A DNA stretch of 64,000 bases from Deinococcus ruber (GCF_014648095.1 NZ_BMQL01000021.1:27394-91393); one strand, 5' to 3'; positions 28,493 to 38,184 are shown, counted from the first letter of the stretch. The notes: generated by a model not told the origin, from the letters alone. A program made the numbers and translations.

Positions 28493-30868
28493 ATGCTCGT
28501 CTGGAGTTCTGTGCAGCGTGTTTCTCCGTATCGTCAGACCGTTCTGCTGGGCCTGCTGGCGGGCGCTGTCGTCCTCCAAGTGGCTTGGCTCCTGATTCGT
28601 TGGGGAAGCGCCGCGCAGACCCTGTGGTATGCGGATCTGACGTACCTGGCGGTGATCTATCTCAGCACGGCCTTCAGTGCAGGCGCGTTGCGAGTAGCAG
28701 CGATCGACCACCGCGTGAATGCAGGGCTGCTGTTTGGCGCAATGCTGATGCTGAGTGCAGGTGAAAGTGTGTGGGTCTATTTTGACCTGTTCACCACTCA
28801 CCCGCCTGACGCGTCCGTGGCGGACCTGTGTTACTACACGTTCTATCTGCTGCTGGGCGTCACGCTGCTGCGCCAGTCGGGTGCAGGGTTACGCTCGCTG
28901 TCAACGGTCGCGGTGCTGCTCGACAGCGTGCTGGTGGTGGGGGTGATCGGTGTCTTCGCCTGGTTTTTCTTCCTCGCAGAGGTGGCGACGGACAGCACGA
29001 CGTCCATCCTGATCCGCGTGGTGACGCTGTCGTACCCTGCGCTTGATCTGGGGCTGCTGATTGTCATTTTGCTGGCCCTGCGGAATGGGTGCACGGCGGG
29101 TCAGACCCTGCTGTCTGTGGGTGGACTGACGGTGTATATCGTGGCGGATCTGACGTACGCGTATCTCAGCAGCCGCGGCGCGTACATGTCCGGCAACTGG
29201 ATTGATCTGCTCTGGACGGTCGGGACGGTGGCGCTGGCCCTAAGCAGCTGGCACCCGGTGGACCGTCCTCACCTGTCACCGCCGTTGAAGCTGCAGAGCT
29301 GGCTTCGTCAGTGGCTGCCGATCCTGCCGTACGTTTCGGTGTTCGCGTCTGGCGTGCTGCTGATCGTCAGCACGCAGCGGCCATCGGTGGCGACCCCCGG
29401 GGTGGTGTGGGGCACGGTCCTGCTGTTTGGTCTGGTGATGCTCCGGCAGGCCGTGGCCTTTACCGAGAACACCCGGCTCACCCGCCAACTCGGACGCAGC
29501 CAAGCACAGCTCACCCATCAGGCATTTCATGACGCCTTGACCGGACTGCCCAACCGGACGCTGTTCGTCGATCGGTTGGAGCACTTCCTGACGCAGTTCG
29601 CCCAGCAGGATCTGCCGGTGAGTGTGTTGGGTATCGACCTGGACGGCTTTAAGCTCGTGAACGACAGCCTCGGTCATGCCGCGGGTGACGCCCTGTTGCT
29701 CCAGGCCAGCCAGCGCATGGCGAGCGTGCTTGAAGCGGGAGACATGCTGGCGCGTATCGGCGGTGATGAATTCACGGTCATTGTCACGGGTCGGGTAGTG
29801 CCAGCCCTGGCTGCTGCCGTCGCTGCCGAGCTGAACAGGCGCCTCAGCCGGCCGTTCCAGATTGGCCAGCAGCAGGTGTATCTGACCGCCTCGATCGGCC
29901 TCAGCACCGCGGGCCATCACACAGACACCGCCGCTGACCTTCAGCGCCAAGCGGATCTCGCGCTGTATCACGCGAAGGCCAGCGGAAAAAATACCTACCA
30001 CGCATTCACCCCAGAGCTGGCCCACACCGTGCACGTCCGCGAGCACATGAGTCGGGAACTTCACTTCGCCATCGACCGCAACGAACTCTCGATCGCCTAC
30101 CAACCACAGTTTCAAGGCCAACAGCTGATTGGGGTGGAAGCGCTCGTCCGGTGGCACAGTGCGGTGCTCGGAGACGTCCCGCCCAACCAGTTCATCGGGG
30201 TGGCGGAAGATACTGGCCTGATCTTCGCGATTGGCGAGTGGGTTCTCGAACAGGCCTGCCGGCAGGCAGCGAACTGGAATGCGGCGGGGCAGCCCGTCCG
30301 AGTTGCCGTGAATATCTCCCCGCGCCAATTCGCTCACCAAAACTTTGTGGCGCTCATCGCGTCGGCGCTCACGCGGCACCGCCTGCCGGCCTCTCTGTTG
30401 GAACTGGAGTTGACGGAGCGGCTGGTGGTTGAAGATCTGCAACGGGCCGCCGTGACGATCACGCACCTTCAGCAGTTGGGTGTCCGCGTGTCCCTGGATG
30501 ACTTCGGTGGCGGTCAGTCCTCACTGAGCTTCTTGATGCTGCTGCCAGTCAGTGCCCTGAAGATCGACCGGAACTTTGTGATAAACGCCGAGCAGAGTGC
30601 CGCGGGCCAGCGGGTGATTCAGGCCATCACCACCATTGCCCACGCCCTGGGGCTGCGCGTGGTCGCTGAAGGCGTCGAAACAGCCGCTCAACGGGCGTTG
30701 GTGGAGTCGCTGGGATGTGAGGTCATCCAAGGGTATCTGCTTGGACGACCCATGTCCGCTGCAGACCTCCAGCTCCCGTTTTCACCCCGCATTCCACCGG
30801 CACTGCACAATGTCGGATCTGGGGACGAAGGTCGATTAGCTCGTCCGGTCCACTGCCTGGAGCCTTGA
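28493..30868 (+). CDS. Membrane GGDEF-EAL protein (c-di-GMP synthesis/degradation)
   Basis: 791 aa. The first ~320 residues form about nine or ten TM helices. The GGDEF domain has SVLGIDLDGFKLVNDSLGH and the intact site RIGGDEFTVIV. The EAL domain has GVEALVRW, NISPRQF, LELTERLVVED, VSLDDFGGGQSSLSFL (usual DDFGTGYSSL), LKIDRNFV, AEGVET and QGYLLGRPM, so catalytic residues for c-di-GMP hydrolysis look intact. Which activity dominates cannot be told. It follows the RsbQ-like hydrolase on the same strand. Confidence 0.93.
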   Translation: MLVWSSVQRVSPYRQTVLLGLLAGAVVLQVAWLLIRWGSAAQTLWYADLTYLAVIYLSTAFSAGALRVAAIDHRVNAGLLFGAMLMLSAGESVWVYFDLFTTHPPDASVADLCYYTFYLLLGVTLLRQSGAGLRSLSTVAVLLDSVLVVGVIGVFAWFFFLAEVATDSTTSILIRVVTLSYPALDLGLLIVILLALRNGCTAGQTLLSVGGLTVYIVADLTYAYLSSRGAYMSGNWIDLLWTVGTVALALSSWHPVDRPHLSPPLKLQSWLRQWLPILPYVSVFASGVLLIVSTQRPSVATPGVVWGTVLLFGLVMLRQAVAFTENTRLTRQLGRSQAQLTHQAFHDALTGLPNRTLFVDRLEHFLTQFAQQDLPVSVLGIDLDGFKLVNDSLGHAAGDALLLQASQRMASVLEAGDMLARIGGDEFTVIVTGRVVPALAAAVAAELNRRLSRPFQIGQQQVYLTASIGLSTAGHHTDTAADLQRQADLALYHAKASGKNTYHAFTPELAHTVHVREHMSRELHFAIDRNELSIAYQPQFQGQQLIGVEALVRWHSAVLGDVPPNQFIGVAEDTGLIFAIGEWVLEQACRQAANWNAAGQPVRVAVNISPRQFAHQNFVALIASALTRHRLPASLLELELTERLVVEDLQRAAVTITHLQQLGVRVSLDDFGGGQSSLSFLMLLPVSALKIDRNFVINAEQSAAGQRVIQAITTIAHALGLRVVAEGVETAAQRALVESLGCEVIQGYLLGRPMSAADLQLPFSPRIPPALHNVGSGDEGRLARPVHCLEP

Positions 30869-31133
30869 TCGACCCGCCAGACGGTGGTGCTGTTGGCGGT
30901 GGACGACGGGTGTGCGATGCTGAGAGTGATCGCCTGAAGTCGCAACGCCACACAGGAACTGCCGCGCAGAGCATGACACGGACCGTCACGCTGAACATGA
31001 TCTCTCGCTTTTCTCGCCTGGAAGGACCGGCCAAACTTGGCCCGCCACGGCTGCGACGCAGCGAGCTTCACGCACGCTGCGTCGGATGGAACACGGCTGT
31101 CTTCATTGGGATGGGTGTCGTGAACGTCCCGTG
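30869..31133. other. Gene-free stretch
   Basis: 265 bp after the GGDEF-EAL gene. No frame, repeat or RNA recognised. Confidence 0.4.
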
Positions 31134-31251
31134 CTACTTGGCTGGCAGGTCGGCGGTAGACCAAGGATAATCATACGTGGCCGTCATGGACCCGATCGTC
31201 AAGGTGACGTATGCGTGGGTCGCCTGCGTCAGCTGCTTCCCTGGAACGACG
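31134..31251 (-). pseudogene. C-terminal remnant of an exported-type protein
   Basis: A coding-like tail on the minus strand, VVPGKQLTQATHAYVTLTIG then SMTATYDYPWSTADLPAK and a TAG stop. It begins exactly where the IS remnant at 31252-31302 ends, so it is probably the far side of a gene cut by that element. Family unknown. Confidence 0.45.
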
Positions 31252-31302
31252 TGGTAATGCTCCAGGTTTGACTTCAAGCGGCGTTGCGAGCGTTCGCCGA
31301 TG
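31252..31302 (-). mobile_element. 51-bp right end of an IS3-type element
   Basis: Matches 62731-62781 over 51 bp with one mismatch. In both places the segment encodes SANARNAA, a TGA stop and ~20 bp ending in CA, as expected of the 3' end of an IS3-family orfB and its right terminus. Here only this scrap remains, fused in frame to the surface-protein gene and giving it its stop codon. Confidence 0.6.
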
Positions 31303-32254
31303 CCTTGCCGCCCGTGTAGTTGGCTGGGCCGATACAGGTGCCGTTGTTGTGATAGTTGGCGCTACTGGGGTTATTCTCCCACCCGCAAGCATCCGCGTAG
31401 GTCGTGCTGTTCACAGCGCCGCTCGGGGCCGCGTAGGTGGTTTTGACATCAATAATCTGGAAGATCGAATTGGGCAGCACCGGGAAGTTCTCGAGCTGTT
31501 CATAGCCCTGGGTGGCGGTACTGGCGTTCAGGGTGTACTGCGCCACCTGACCAACACTGACACTGGCGGGCCCTACGAAACTGCCCACCGAGTTGCGGCC
31601 CTGTGAAATCAGTTTCTCGACATACAGTTCACGGGGCGTGGGTATGCTGAGCGCTCCGAGGCCAGTGGCGGTCGCGGTGATGTGGTACTGCTGGGTGTTT
31701 CGCTGGGTGGGTGTGGCGGTATCGGAAATCCGACTGGAATATGCTCCCGCGTTGCGCGTCACAATGACATTGAAGTACGCGTCGACGCAGTTGCTGGGTG
31801 TGCCCTGGATTGTTGACGACGCTGGCGGGGTGGCCCCGGCGGCGAGGGTGCCCAGATTGAGCTGCTGAAGCCCCAGCAGGTTGATGTAGGGGTTGGTTTT
31901 TCCGCCGTCGAAGAAGAATTGAGCGGTGACGCCCGTTGCGGCCGTGGATCCGGTGTTGCAGATTCTGGCTCCGACGGGAAAGGTATCTGGACCGGCCAGA
32001 ACATTGTTGCTGTCTAGGCCGATGACATTCCAGGTAATCGGCGTGATGCTGAGGACCGCGGCGGCATGAGCAGTTCCGAAGGCAGACCAGCCCCCCACCA
32101 CCAACAGCAGGATGAAGCTCCGCAGCCGCGACCAGAGATCCAGGCCTCCCCAAGAACGGTTGCGAGAGACTCCGCGCTGCAGCTTATGAGCGGTGTTCAG
32201 CGTTGCAGCTGGCCGCTCACCTGGTGGAGGTGACGGCTCGAGAGGGAGGGTCAT
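31274..32254 (-). pseudogene. Surface-protein gene truncated by an IS3 remnant
   Basis: 326 residues from ATG at 32254, which follows a TACAGT box by 6 nt (leaderless type). Long basic N-terminus, one hydrophobic signal (SFILLLVVGGWSAFGTAHA), then beta-rich sequence of the kind seen in large Deinococcus cell-surface repeat proteins (VGARICNTGSTAATGVTAQF, VGQVAQYTLNASTATQGYEQ, FPVLPNSIFQI). The native sequence stops at YTGGKA and the last residues SANARNAA come from the IS3 tail. Usual relatives are much longer, so this is a truncated, perhaps still secreted, product. Confidence 0.75.
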
Positions 32255-32260
32255 GCGCTG

Positions 32261-32266
32261 ACTGTA
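32261..32266 (-). promoter_or_regulatory. -10 element of a leaderless promoter for the surface-protein gene
   Basis: TACAGT on the minus strand, 6 nt before the ATG at 32254. Confidence 0.45.
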
Positions 32267-32519
32267 CGCACAGAGACTCACACGCTCATCACAACGACAC
32301 GCGGGCTTCGCTCCGCGCCGCCTTCATACAAGGGAAGAGCGGCCGGTGCACGCTCCATGGACGGCTCGATGGGACGCCACCAGGTGACCTCCCGAAGTGT
32401 GATGGGCGCGCTCGTTCACAGTCCGTCAACGCCACCTCACCGTAGCGACCTGCTCAGCTCACACACTGTTAGCAGTGCAACCTTGAGGCGCGGACGGGGT
32501 CTGGACCGGGATGCGTGGT

Positions 32520-33257
32520 TCACTGGGCGCGGCGGAAGGAGCGGACCAGCTTCTCGCAAGGGTGCCCGTTGACGGGCAGACGAATTCGCACGAGGTGCAG
32601 CGTGTGATCGAGGGGCAGCGTGGCCCGCAGCGTCGAGAAGGTCTGAAGAGCTTCCGCGGCACCGACCACCGAGGTGACGTGCACTGTCTGATGGCGGTGT
32701 AGTTCACGCACCTCAAACCGTGTGGCTGGCTCCGACCTGGGACGCTGAATCCGCGAGGTCCGTACGTGGCATTCCCGCACGCTGCCGTCGGGCCGCTCTC
32801 GAAGGGCGCTTAAGCGCAGCACCGTGCCGGGTGGCAGTGTCTGCAGCAGCAGGTCGAAGGCGGCGTGAGCGTCTGCCTTGTCGGTATAGCCGGATCCATG
32901 GACGGTGAGGGTCATTTGACGGCCACTGGTGATCTGGAAGCGAAGTGGAGCGGGCGGGAGTGGCACGGCCCGCCGCTCGTGACGGGGTTCGGTGAGGCGG
33001 GGTGGTCGTCCACGCCGAGGTGGAAGTTGCTTGAGTTTCTCAGAATTCGTGTGCCACTGCCACGCCGCCTTGCCGCTGTCCCACCAGCATGTCCGAATCC
33101 GAAGGCGGGTGCCCGGCAGGGCGGCCTTCAGTCGCTGTGCCCGAAGGTCGCGGAGAGGAGCGATGTTTGGAACACCTGGGACGAGGAGCGTCCAGTCGTG
33201 TCCCCCGTCGGTACTCTCTTCCAACTGGTACGTGACGTGGCGGGCCCTCACGGCCAA
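32520..33257 (-). CDS. Three-repeat hypothetical protein
   Basis: Up to 245 aa, start uncertain (TTG at 33257 or GTG at 33251). The protein contains three related ~50-60-residue units: about 9-60 (YQLEESTDGGHDWTLLVPGV then LPGTRLRIR), 105-165 (FQITSGRQMTLTVHGSG then LPPGTVLRLSALR) and 180-240 (FEVRELHRHQTVHVTSVVG then LPLDHTLHLVRIR). Each runs beta strands, an Ala-rich helix, then LPxxxxLxLxxxR. Minus-strand codon bias supports it. Soluble, basic, no family recognised. Confidence 0.65.
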   Translation of the reverse strand: MAVRARHVTYQLEESTDGGHDWTLLVPGVPNIAPLRDLRAQRLKAALPGTRLRIRTCWWDSGKAAWQWHTNSEKLKQLPPRRGRPPRLTEPRHERRAVPLPPAPLRFQITSGRQMTLTVHGSGYTDKADAHAAFDLLLQTLPPGTVLRLSALRERPDGSVRECHVRTSRIQRPRSEPATRFEVRELHRHQTVHVTSVVGAAEALQTFSTLRATLPLDHTLHLVRIRLPVNGHPCEKLVRSFRRAQ

Positions 33258-34075
33258 TCTTGTAAGGAACGGGCTGTTCTATAGAAGGAAGGAGCCATGA
33301 TGGGAGAGTCTCGCATACAATCCGGCGAAGCATCTGGACGTCGGGGGACCAGACGGCGGGACTAAATGTGGTCGCGCTGATCACATCGTTCGTACAAAGA
33401 CAGCAGTGGTGAGGAACGTGTGCGGTGCGCCTGACAATTCCCAAGCGTCACTTGAGCTTCATGGAGGCTCTGGGAGAGTGGATGCTGAGGCTCCCACGCC
33501 TTTTCGATGGAGCACGTGAGTCTTCGCAGCCGTAAGACGCATCTTCGCTTTCATCACTTCGTGCTGTTCAGATGGCCGTGAATTGCACACAAGAAGAGGA
33601 CTCAGCGAGAGGCCGCCGGAAGATGTTCATCCGTCTATTGTCGGGAACGACACCGTTTGAACGCACTAACCGTGCAAGGACAGGCTCCTCCACGCGGGTT
33701 GAGGACAGGTCGCCTGTTCAGCTTCAGTGACAGCGATTCATTTTCAGTCTTCCGGAGTAGAGTTGCGTTTCCTTGGGGCTGGTCATGCTGCCGTAATGAT
33801 CGGATGCGCCGCTGGTCGGCTGGTCTCTTGAATGGGTTATTTCCACCATCGGGTGATATGCGAGCAGACTCAATGCATAAGAACGCGAACGATGAGTGCT
33901 GGAAGGGGGTGAGTCAAAGATGACAACGGCTGAGTGTGAAGAATGCGATGGCTTCTCTTGTCTGAACGAGAGAGGATATGGCCTGCCTCCATTTTCAACT
34001 GAATAAGTGGCAGTTTGGCCGATTCTGAGATTACTGTATATCGTGATCTGTCGTCTATGATTGATGGGAGGATGT
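33258..34075. other. Long gene-free stretch
   Basis: About 815 bp, becoming AT-rich to the right. It must carry the promoter of the sedolisin gene; a GGGAGG at 34066-34071 is its ribosome site. No reading frame has coding composition. Confidence 0.5.
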
Positions 34076-35344
34076 ATGACGTCACTCAAGTTGGGTCTCG
34101 GTGGATTGACGGCGGTTCTTTTGCTGGCCGGATGTGGTGAGCGGGGCCTCCCTGCAGCGGCGACCATGCCCACTGCTGAGCTGTCGGGCTTAAGTCTGAC
34201 GCCAGCGCAGATGCACTCCAGACGCTATAAGGCGGTGGACTGTAGCTTCGATACAGGCAAGGGTCGCTGTCATGGTCAGGTGGTCGTCGATGCCGCTGGA
34301 GCGCCACTTGCGACGACCGTTCCGGCAGGGTACTCACCCGCACAAATGCGGGCGGCGTATGGCTTCAATGCCGCTAGTTCCACAGGTGCAGGGCAGACGA
34401 TTGCCATCGTGGACGCGTATGACGATCCGAGTATCGCCAACGATCTGGCGGTCTTCAAGGCTCAGTACGGCATCACAGGCTGCAATCTGACGAAGGTCAA
34501 CCAGTCGGGCGGAACGAAGCTGCCGCGCACGAATTCGGGTTGGGCGCAGGAAATCTCGCTGGATGTGGAATGGGCGTGTGCCATCGCGCCCGGTGCCAAC
34601 ATCCTCCTGGTTGAGGCCAGTTCCGCCAGCCTGAGCAACCTCCTGGCGGGCGTGGATTACGCCGCAAAACACGCCAATGTCGTCAGCATGAGTTTTGGTG
34701 GTGGCGATACGGGCAGCAGCAGCTATGATACCCACTTCAATGTTCCCGGAAAGAGCTTCGTGGCATCCAGTGGAGACAATGGCACCGGCGCGAGTTATCC
34801 GGCGACCAGTCCGTTTGTGCTCGCGGTGGGTGGAACCACGTTGCCGCTGAACGCAGACGGAAGCCGGGCCGGTGCCGAAACTGTCTGGAGCGGCTCGGGT
34901 GGCGGCGTGAGCACCAGTGAAAGCGAACCCGCGTATCAGAGTGCCTTCCCAATTCCCAACACCGGCGGGAAACGGGGCATTCCAGATGTAGCCTATAACG
35001 CCGACCCGCAGACAGGAGTGGCGGTGTATGACAGCACCCCCAACCAGGGAAGTTCCGGTTGGCTGGTCTTCGGGGGCACCAGTGCGGGCGCACCCCAGTG
35101 GGCCGCCCTCATCGCGCTGACAGACGCTGGGCGCAGCACGCCTGTTGCCACGAGCAGCGCCAGCACGTCTCCGTACTACAATGCGGCCACTGCCAGCGTC
35201 TACACCTCAAACTACACGGACATCACCTCGGGAACCAACGGAACCTGCGGGAGCGTGTGTACGGCTGCGGTTGGATACGATTTCGCCACTGGTGTGGGCA
35301 GTCCCAAGGCTGCGTCTCTCATCTCCTATCTCCAGAGCCACTAA
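34076..35344 (+). CDS. Sedolisin (S53) family protease, predicted lipoprotein
   Basis: 422 aa. Lipoprotein signal ending LLLAGC (C20). Sedolisin catalytic residues are visible: E159 and D163 in AQEISLDVEWA, D234 in SSGDNG for the oxyanion hole, and S336 in GGTSAGAPQWAAL. The C-terminal calcium site is suggested by GYDFATGVGSP. The N-terminal pro-region is short (about 60 residues) compared with classical pro-kumamolisin forms, so activation may differ. It should degrade proteins or peptides outside the membrane, usually at acid pH in this family. Followed by a strong hairpin. Confidence 0.92.
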   Translation: MTSLKLGLGGLTAVLLLAGCGERGLPAAATMPTAELSGLSLTPAQMHSRRYKAVDCSFDTGKGRCHGQVVVDAAGAPLATTVPAGYSPAQMRAAYGFNAASSTGAGQTIAIVDAYDDPSIANDLAVFKAQYGITGCNLTKVNQSGGTKLPRTNSGWAQEISLDVEWACAIAPGANILLVEASSASLSNLLAGVDYAAKHANVVSMSFGGGDTGSSSYDTHFNVPGKSFVASSGDNGTGASYPATSPFVLAVGGTTLPLNADGSRAGAETVWSGSGGGVSTSESEPAYQSAFPIPNTGGKRGIPDVAYNADPQTGVAVYDSTPNQGSSGWLVFGGTSAGAPQWAALIALTDAGRSTPVATSSASTSPYYNAATASVYTSNYTDITSGTNGTCGSVCTAAVGYDFATGVGSPKAASLISYLQSH

Positions 35345-35391
35345 TTCGAGAAGAGAGTTGTTTACCTGAATTGGTGCGGAGCAGTGCAACG

Positions 35392-35422
35392 GCAGGGGGG
35401 CCTGGGATTCGGGCCCCCCTGC
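35392..35422 (+). terminator. Hairpin terminator after the sedolisin gene
   Basis: GCAGGGGGGCC and GGCCCCCCTGC form a perfect 11-bp GC stem with a 9-nt loop, 48 bp after the stop. No strong T-run follows. Confidence 0.6.
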
Positions 35423-35486
35423 GTCGATTGACGCAGTACGTTTTCTTCATAGCGGTTGTTGCCCGAGCTTCGTATGCTGCCGAGAC

Positions 35487-36540
35487 GTGACCGTCTCTGC
35501 GGTGATCTTTGTCAATGCGTGTGTGCTCATCGCATTCGCGTTTGTCGGCGGTTTGACTTACACCGGCTTCCAGCAGCGGCGACTGATGCGCCGTTTGTTA
35601 CGGTATGTCATCACCGTGCTCAGTGGGGCTGCCCTGATTTATTTCGGGTTGACCTTGACGCCGGGTGTTCGGGTTGATCTGCGCTATGTGCCGGTGGCGT
35701 TGGCTGGCCTCTTCGGTGGTCCAGCAATGGCTCTGGCACATAGCGCAGATCATGGCGTACCGGTTGTACATGGGTGGTGTGGGCGCCCCCGCGGGGATGG
35801 CAGGCCTGCTGATCTGCGTGATCAGTGCGTCGGCCTTCCGATCGCGCTTTCGGCGGACCGTCATCACCTGGCACGACCTATGGGTGCCGGTCGTCATCTT
35901 CGCGACGACCGACCTCACGATGTTGCTGGTACCCGAACGGGGTCTCCAGCTGTTTTCAGCAGCGTACCTTCCAGCGGTGATCGCACAAAGTCTCGGCCTG
36001 CTGCTGGTCTTCGCCGTGTTACAGAGCCACTTCAACGTCATCGGGACCACCCTGGAGTTCGAGCAGTTGGCGTATCGTGACGGTCTTACGGGCGCGCTTA
36101 ACCGCCGCGCCTTTGAACGGGACCTCAAGGCCCAGGGTGAGGCGCCGTCGCACCTCCTGCTCCTGGATCTCGATCACTTCAAGCGCATCAACGATCAGCG
36201 CGGACATCCTTTTGGCGACCGGGTGCTGACGCAGATGAGTGAATTGCTGCATGACACGGTCCTTGATCACGGTCCGGTGTACCGCATTGGCGGTGAGGAA
36301 TTCGCGGTCATGATCAAGACGGCCGATCCTCATGGTGCGGTCGCCGTCGCGGAGCGGATCCGGCAGCGAGTGGAAACCCAGCTCAGTTCCCACGTCGGCG
36401 CGACGGAATTGCCAATCACCGTGTCGATCGGCCTCACGCCCTGGCTCTGCAGTGGAGGTCAGACGTTTCGTCAGGCAGACGAACTGCTGTACAGCGCGAA
36501 GCAAAACGGTCGCAACCGGGTGATGATGGCCGGGATGTGA
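35487..36540 (+). pseudogene. 5TM (LytS-type)-GGDEF diguanylate cyclase with a frameshift
   Basis: The GTG frame at 35487 encodes the first membrane helices and the 5TMR signature VRVDLRYVPVALAGLFGGPA; the next part, AQIMAYRLYMGGVGAPAGMA, and a full GGDEF domain lie in the +1 frame. Removing one base near 35740 joins them. The cyclase site is RIGGEEFAVMI (GGEEF, normally active), with LLLDLDHFKRINDQ. The GTG frame alone stops at 36080; an internal start at 35665 could still make a soluble-side product. Either a real inactivating indel or a sequencing error. Confidence 0.8.
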
Positions 36541-37577
36541 CGGTCGGGAGCAGCGCTGTGGGAAGACAGCATGTTGGATGAAACCGACGTGGCAATCCAG
36601 CCACCCGGTTCCAAGGTGGGGAGGAGCCTGCCAGTGGGTGTGGCCTGAACCGTTCGTATGGGGCTGGGTCTGCCGCCAACATCCATACCGATGTGTCGTG
36701 GTCGTCATCCAGAAGCACCCGAACAGGATCTTGATCGGCGCGGGGCTCACGAACGGCAACGCCTAAATATCACCCAGTCAAGGACGGTCGGGGTGACGGT
36801 GCCGCTCTCGCGCCGCCCCTGCTGGTGAATGTTGCTGTCCAGCCTGGTGCCCACCGTGCGAAGAGCCGCAGCTGGTGTCGGTGTGACTGGTCAACCGCAG
36901 GCTTGCCAGCGAGTTGATCAGTCAGTGGGGCCACCGCGCTCCATTCTCGCTGAGGCACATGCCCCAAGTCCTTCAGCTTGGATGTGTGAGCGGTGTGATG
37001 CGCGCTCACCTGCTTGGGCTTCCGGTGGGCCACCCGTGCCGCAACGCCGTTCAACTCCTCGGTCTGATGCAGCAGGCGGCGTCCTCGGAGTAGCTGTCAC
37101 GTCGCCAACCCACAAAAATCTATACAGGTTCAGAAGGGGACGTGAGTAAAGTAGGTGGTATGTTCCGTTTTAAAGCCGAAGCGTCATCCAGTCGCTCGTC
37201 TTCTCAGAAGGTTGATCTTGGCACGTGGGACCGGCGGTACGATGCGCGAGTGGCCTGTGAAGCGCATGCGGAGCAGACGCTGGCATTTCAGGAAGCGTGG
37301 CGAGGTTTATGGCAGGCCAGCAGCGAAACGTCCGTCTATCACATCATTCTGGTGAGCAGCTAACGACAACGGGGAGCCCCTGCGTGGATTGGTGGCGTTC
37401 TTTTCCAGCGACAGACAAGGCTCTGAATCTGGTGAACTCTAGGGGAAAGAATCGCGACGAGCAGCCAGCGTGGATAGTCTGTGCGGTGTAGACCGATGTG
37501 GGCAGGAACGGGTACGGCCTCGTCATCTGTATGGAAGCTACATACGGCGTCTGTTAGCCTCAGCTTGAACGTTCTTA
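36541..37577. other. Gene-poor stretch
   Basis: About 1 kb. A minus-strand frame at 36770-37054 (RKPKQVSAHHTAHTSKLKDL) looks weakly protein-like and may be a remnant. A plus-strand small frame at 37160-37363 is listed separately. Otherwise nothing recognised. Confidence 0.4.
37160..37363 (+). CDS. Possible 67-aa small protein
   Basis: ATG after GGTGGT; residues MFRFKAEASSSRSSSQK, then an acidic/aromatic helix (CEAHAEQTLAFQEAWRGLW). No family known and no strong ribosome site. Could be chance. Confidence 0.3.
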   Translation: MFRFKAEASSSRSSSQKVDLGTWDRRYDARVACEAHAEQTLAFQEAWRGLWQASSETSVYHIILVSS

Positions 37578-37710
37578 TTGATACCTGCATAAGTTGGTGA
37601 CGCCTTTGCTCCCATAGAGCCATCGCGGAGGACAATCCAATGGCGTACGGGTCAGCATTACGAACAGCAAGTCAACAGGTCAAGCTGTCCCGAACTTATG
37701 CAGGTATCAA
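37578..37710. mobile_element. 133-bp MITE, copy 2, TA target duplication
   Basis: Same length and ends as copy 1 (TTGATACCTGCATAAGTT on both ends), flanked by TA at 37576-37577 and 37711-37712. Interior differs at only a few positions. Lies between the small ORF and the 3' end of the monooxygenase gene, 7 bp past that stop, and could act as its terminator. Confidence 0.85.
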
Positions 37711-37717
37711 TAGTGTG

Positions 37718-38011
37718 TCAAGGCACCGGCGCAAAATGTTCGACGTTGGGTTGCGCAGCGGCAAACGGCCGAATGACTGCGAGCCACTCGGCATAGAGCG
37801 GCCCCTGCCGGAACTTGACCGTATGGTCTTCCAGCGTGTCCCAGCAAGCCTGGAGCATGTACCGTTCGGGCGATTCGATCCCGCGATGGATCTGGTAACT
37901 CTGAAAACCTTGGACGCGCCCAATCAGATTCGAAATGGCCTGCTGAATGGCGTCCTCAAACGAGGCGTTCTCTCCGGGGCGAATGCGGATGTCAACAAAT
38001 TCTACAATCAT
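37718..38011 (-). CDS. Antibiotic biosynthesis monooxygenase (ABM) domain protein
   Basis: 97 aa, a single ferredoxin-like ABM domain: FVDIRIRPGENASFEDAIQQ, VQGFQSYQIHRGIESPERYM and WDTLEDHTVKFRQG. These small dimeric proteins oxidise quinols or act on reactive small molecules without cofactors. Divergent from the TetR gene, with two copies of a palindromic operator in the 189-bp gap, so it is very likely repressed by that regulator. Confidence 0.9.
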   Translation of the reverse strand: MIVEFVDIRIRPGENASFEDAIQQAISNLIGRVQGFQSYQIHRGIESPERYMLQACWDTLEDHTVKFRQGPLYAEWLAVIRPFAAAQPNVEHFAPVP

Positions 38012-38145
38012 GAGGAACTCCTTGAATCAGTCAAGTTCGGCCAAATGGCGTCGAGCAACACATCAGCGGATCTGCCGTAGCGGGGAGACTGAATACACGT
38101 CATGTGACGCGCGTTCGACTGACCGTATCGCGTGAGCTATTGTGT

Positions 38146-38158
38146 GTCAGCAACTGAC
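38146..38158. promoter_or_regulatory. TetR-type operator 1
   Basis: GTCAGCAACTGAC, an inverted repeat GTCAG-CAA-CTGAC. Confidence 0.7.
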
Positions 38159-38171
38159 TATACATCGTAAA

Positions 38172-38184
38172 GTCAGCAACTGAC
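38172..38184. promoter_or_regulatory. TetR-type operator 2
   Basis: Identical GTCAGCAACTGAC, 26 bp from operator 1 centre to centre and 17 bp before the regulator start, so it can block its own transcription. Confidence 0.7.

Noticed and set aside
29276..30466. 396-residue minus-strand frame
   Set aside because: Antisense to the GGDEF-EAL gene, whose active-site motifs are all on the plus strand.
36770..37054. Minus-strand frame with a basic, helical-looking start
   Set aside because: No start signal or family; kept only as a note in the gene-poor stretch.
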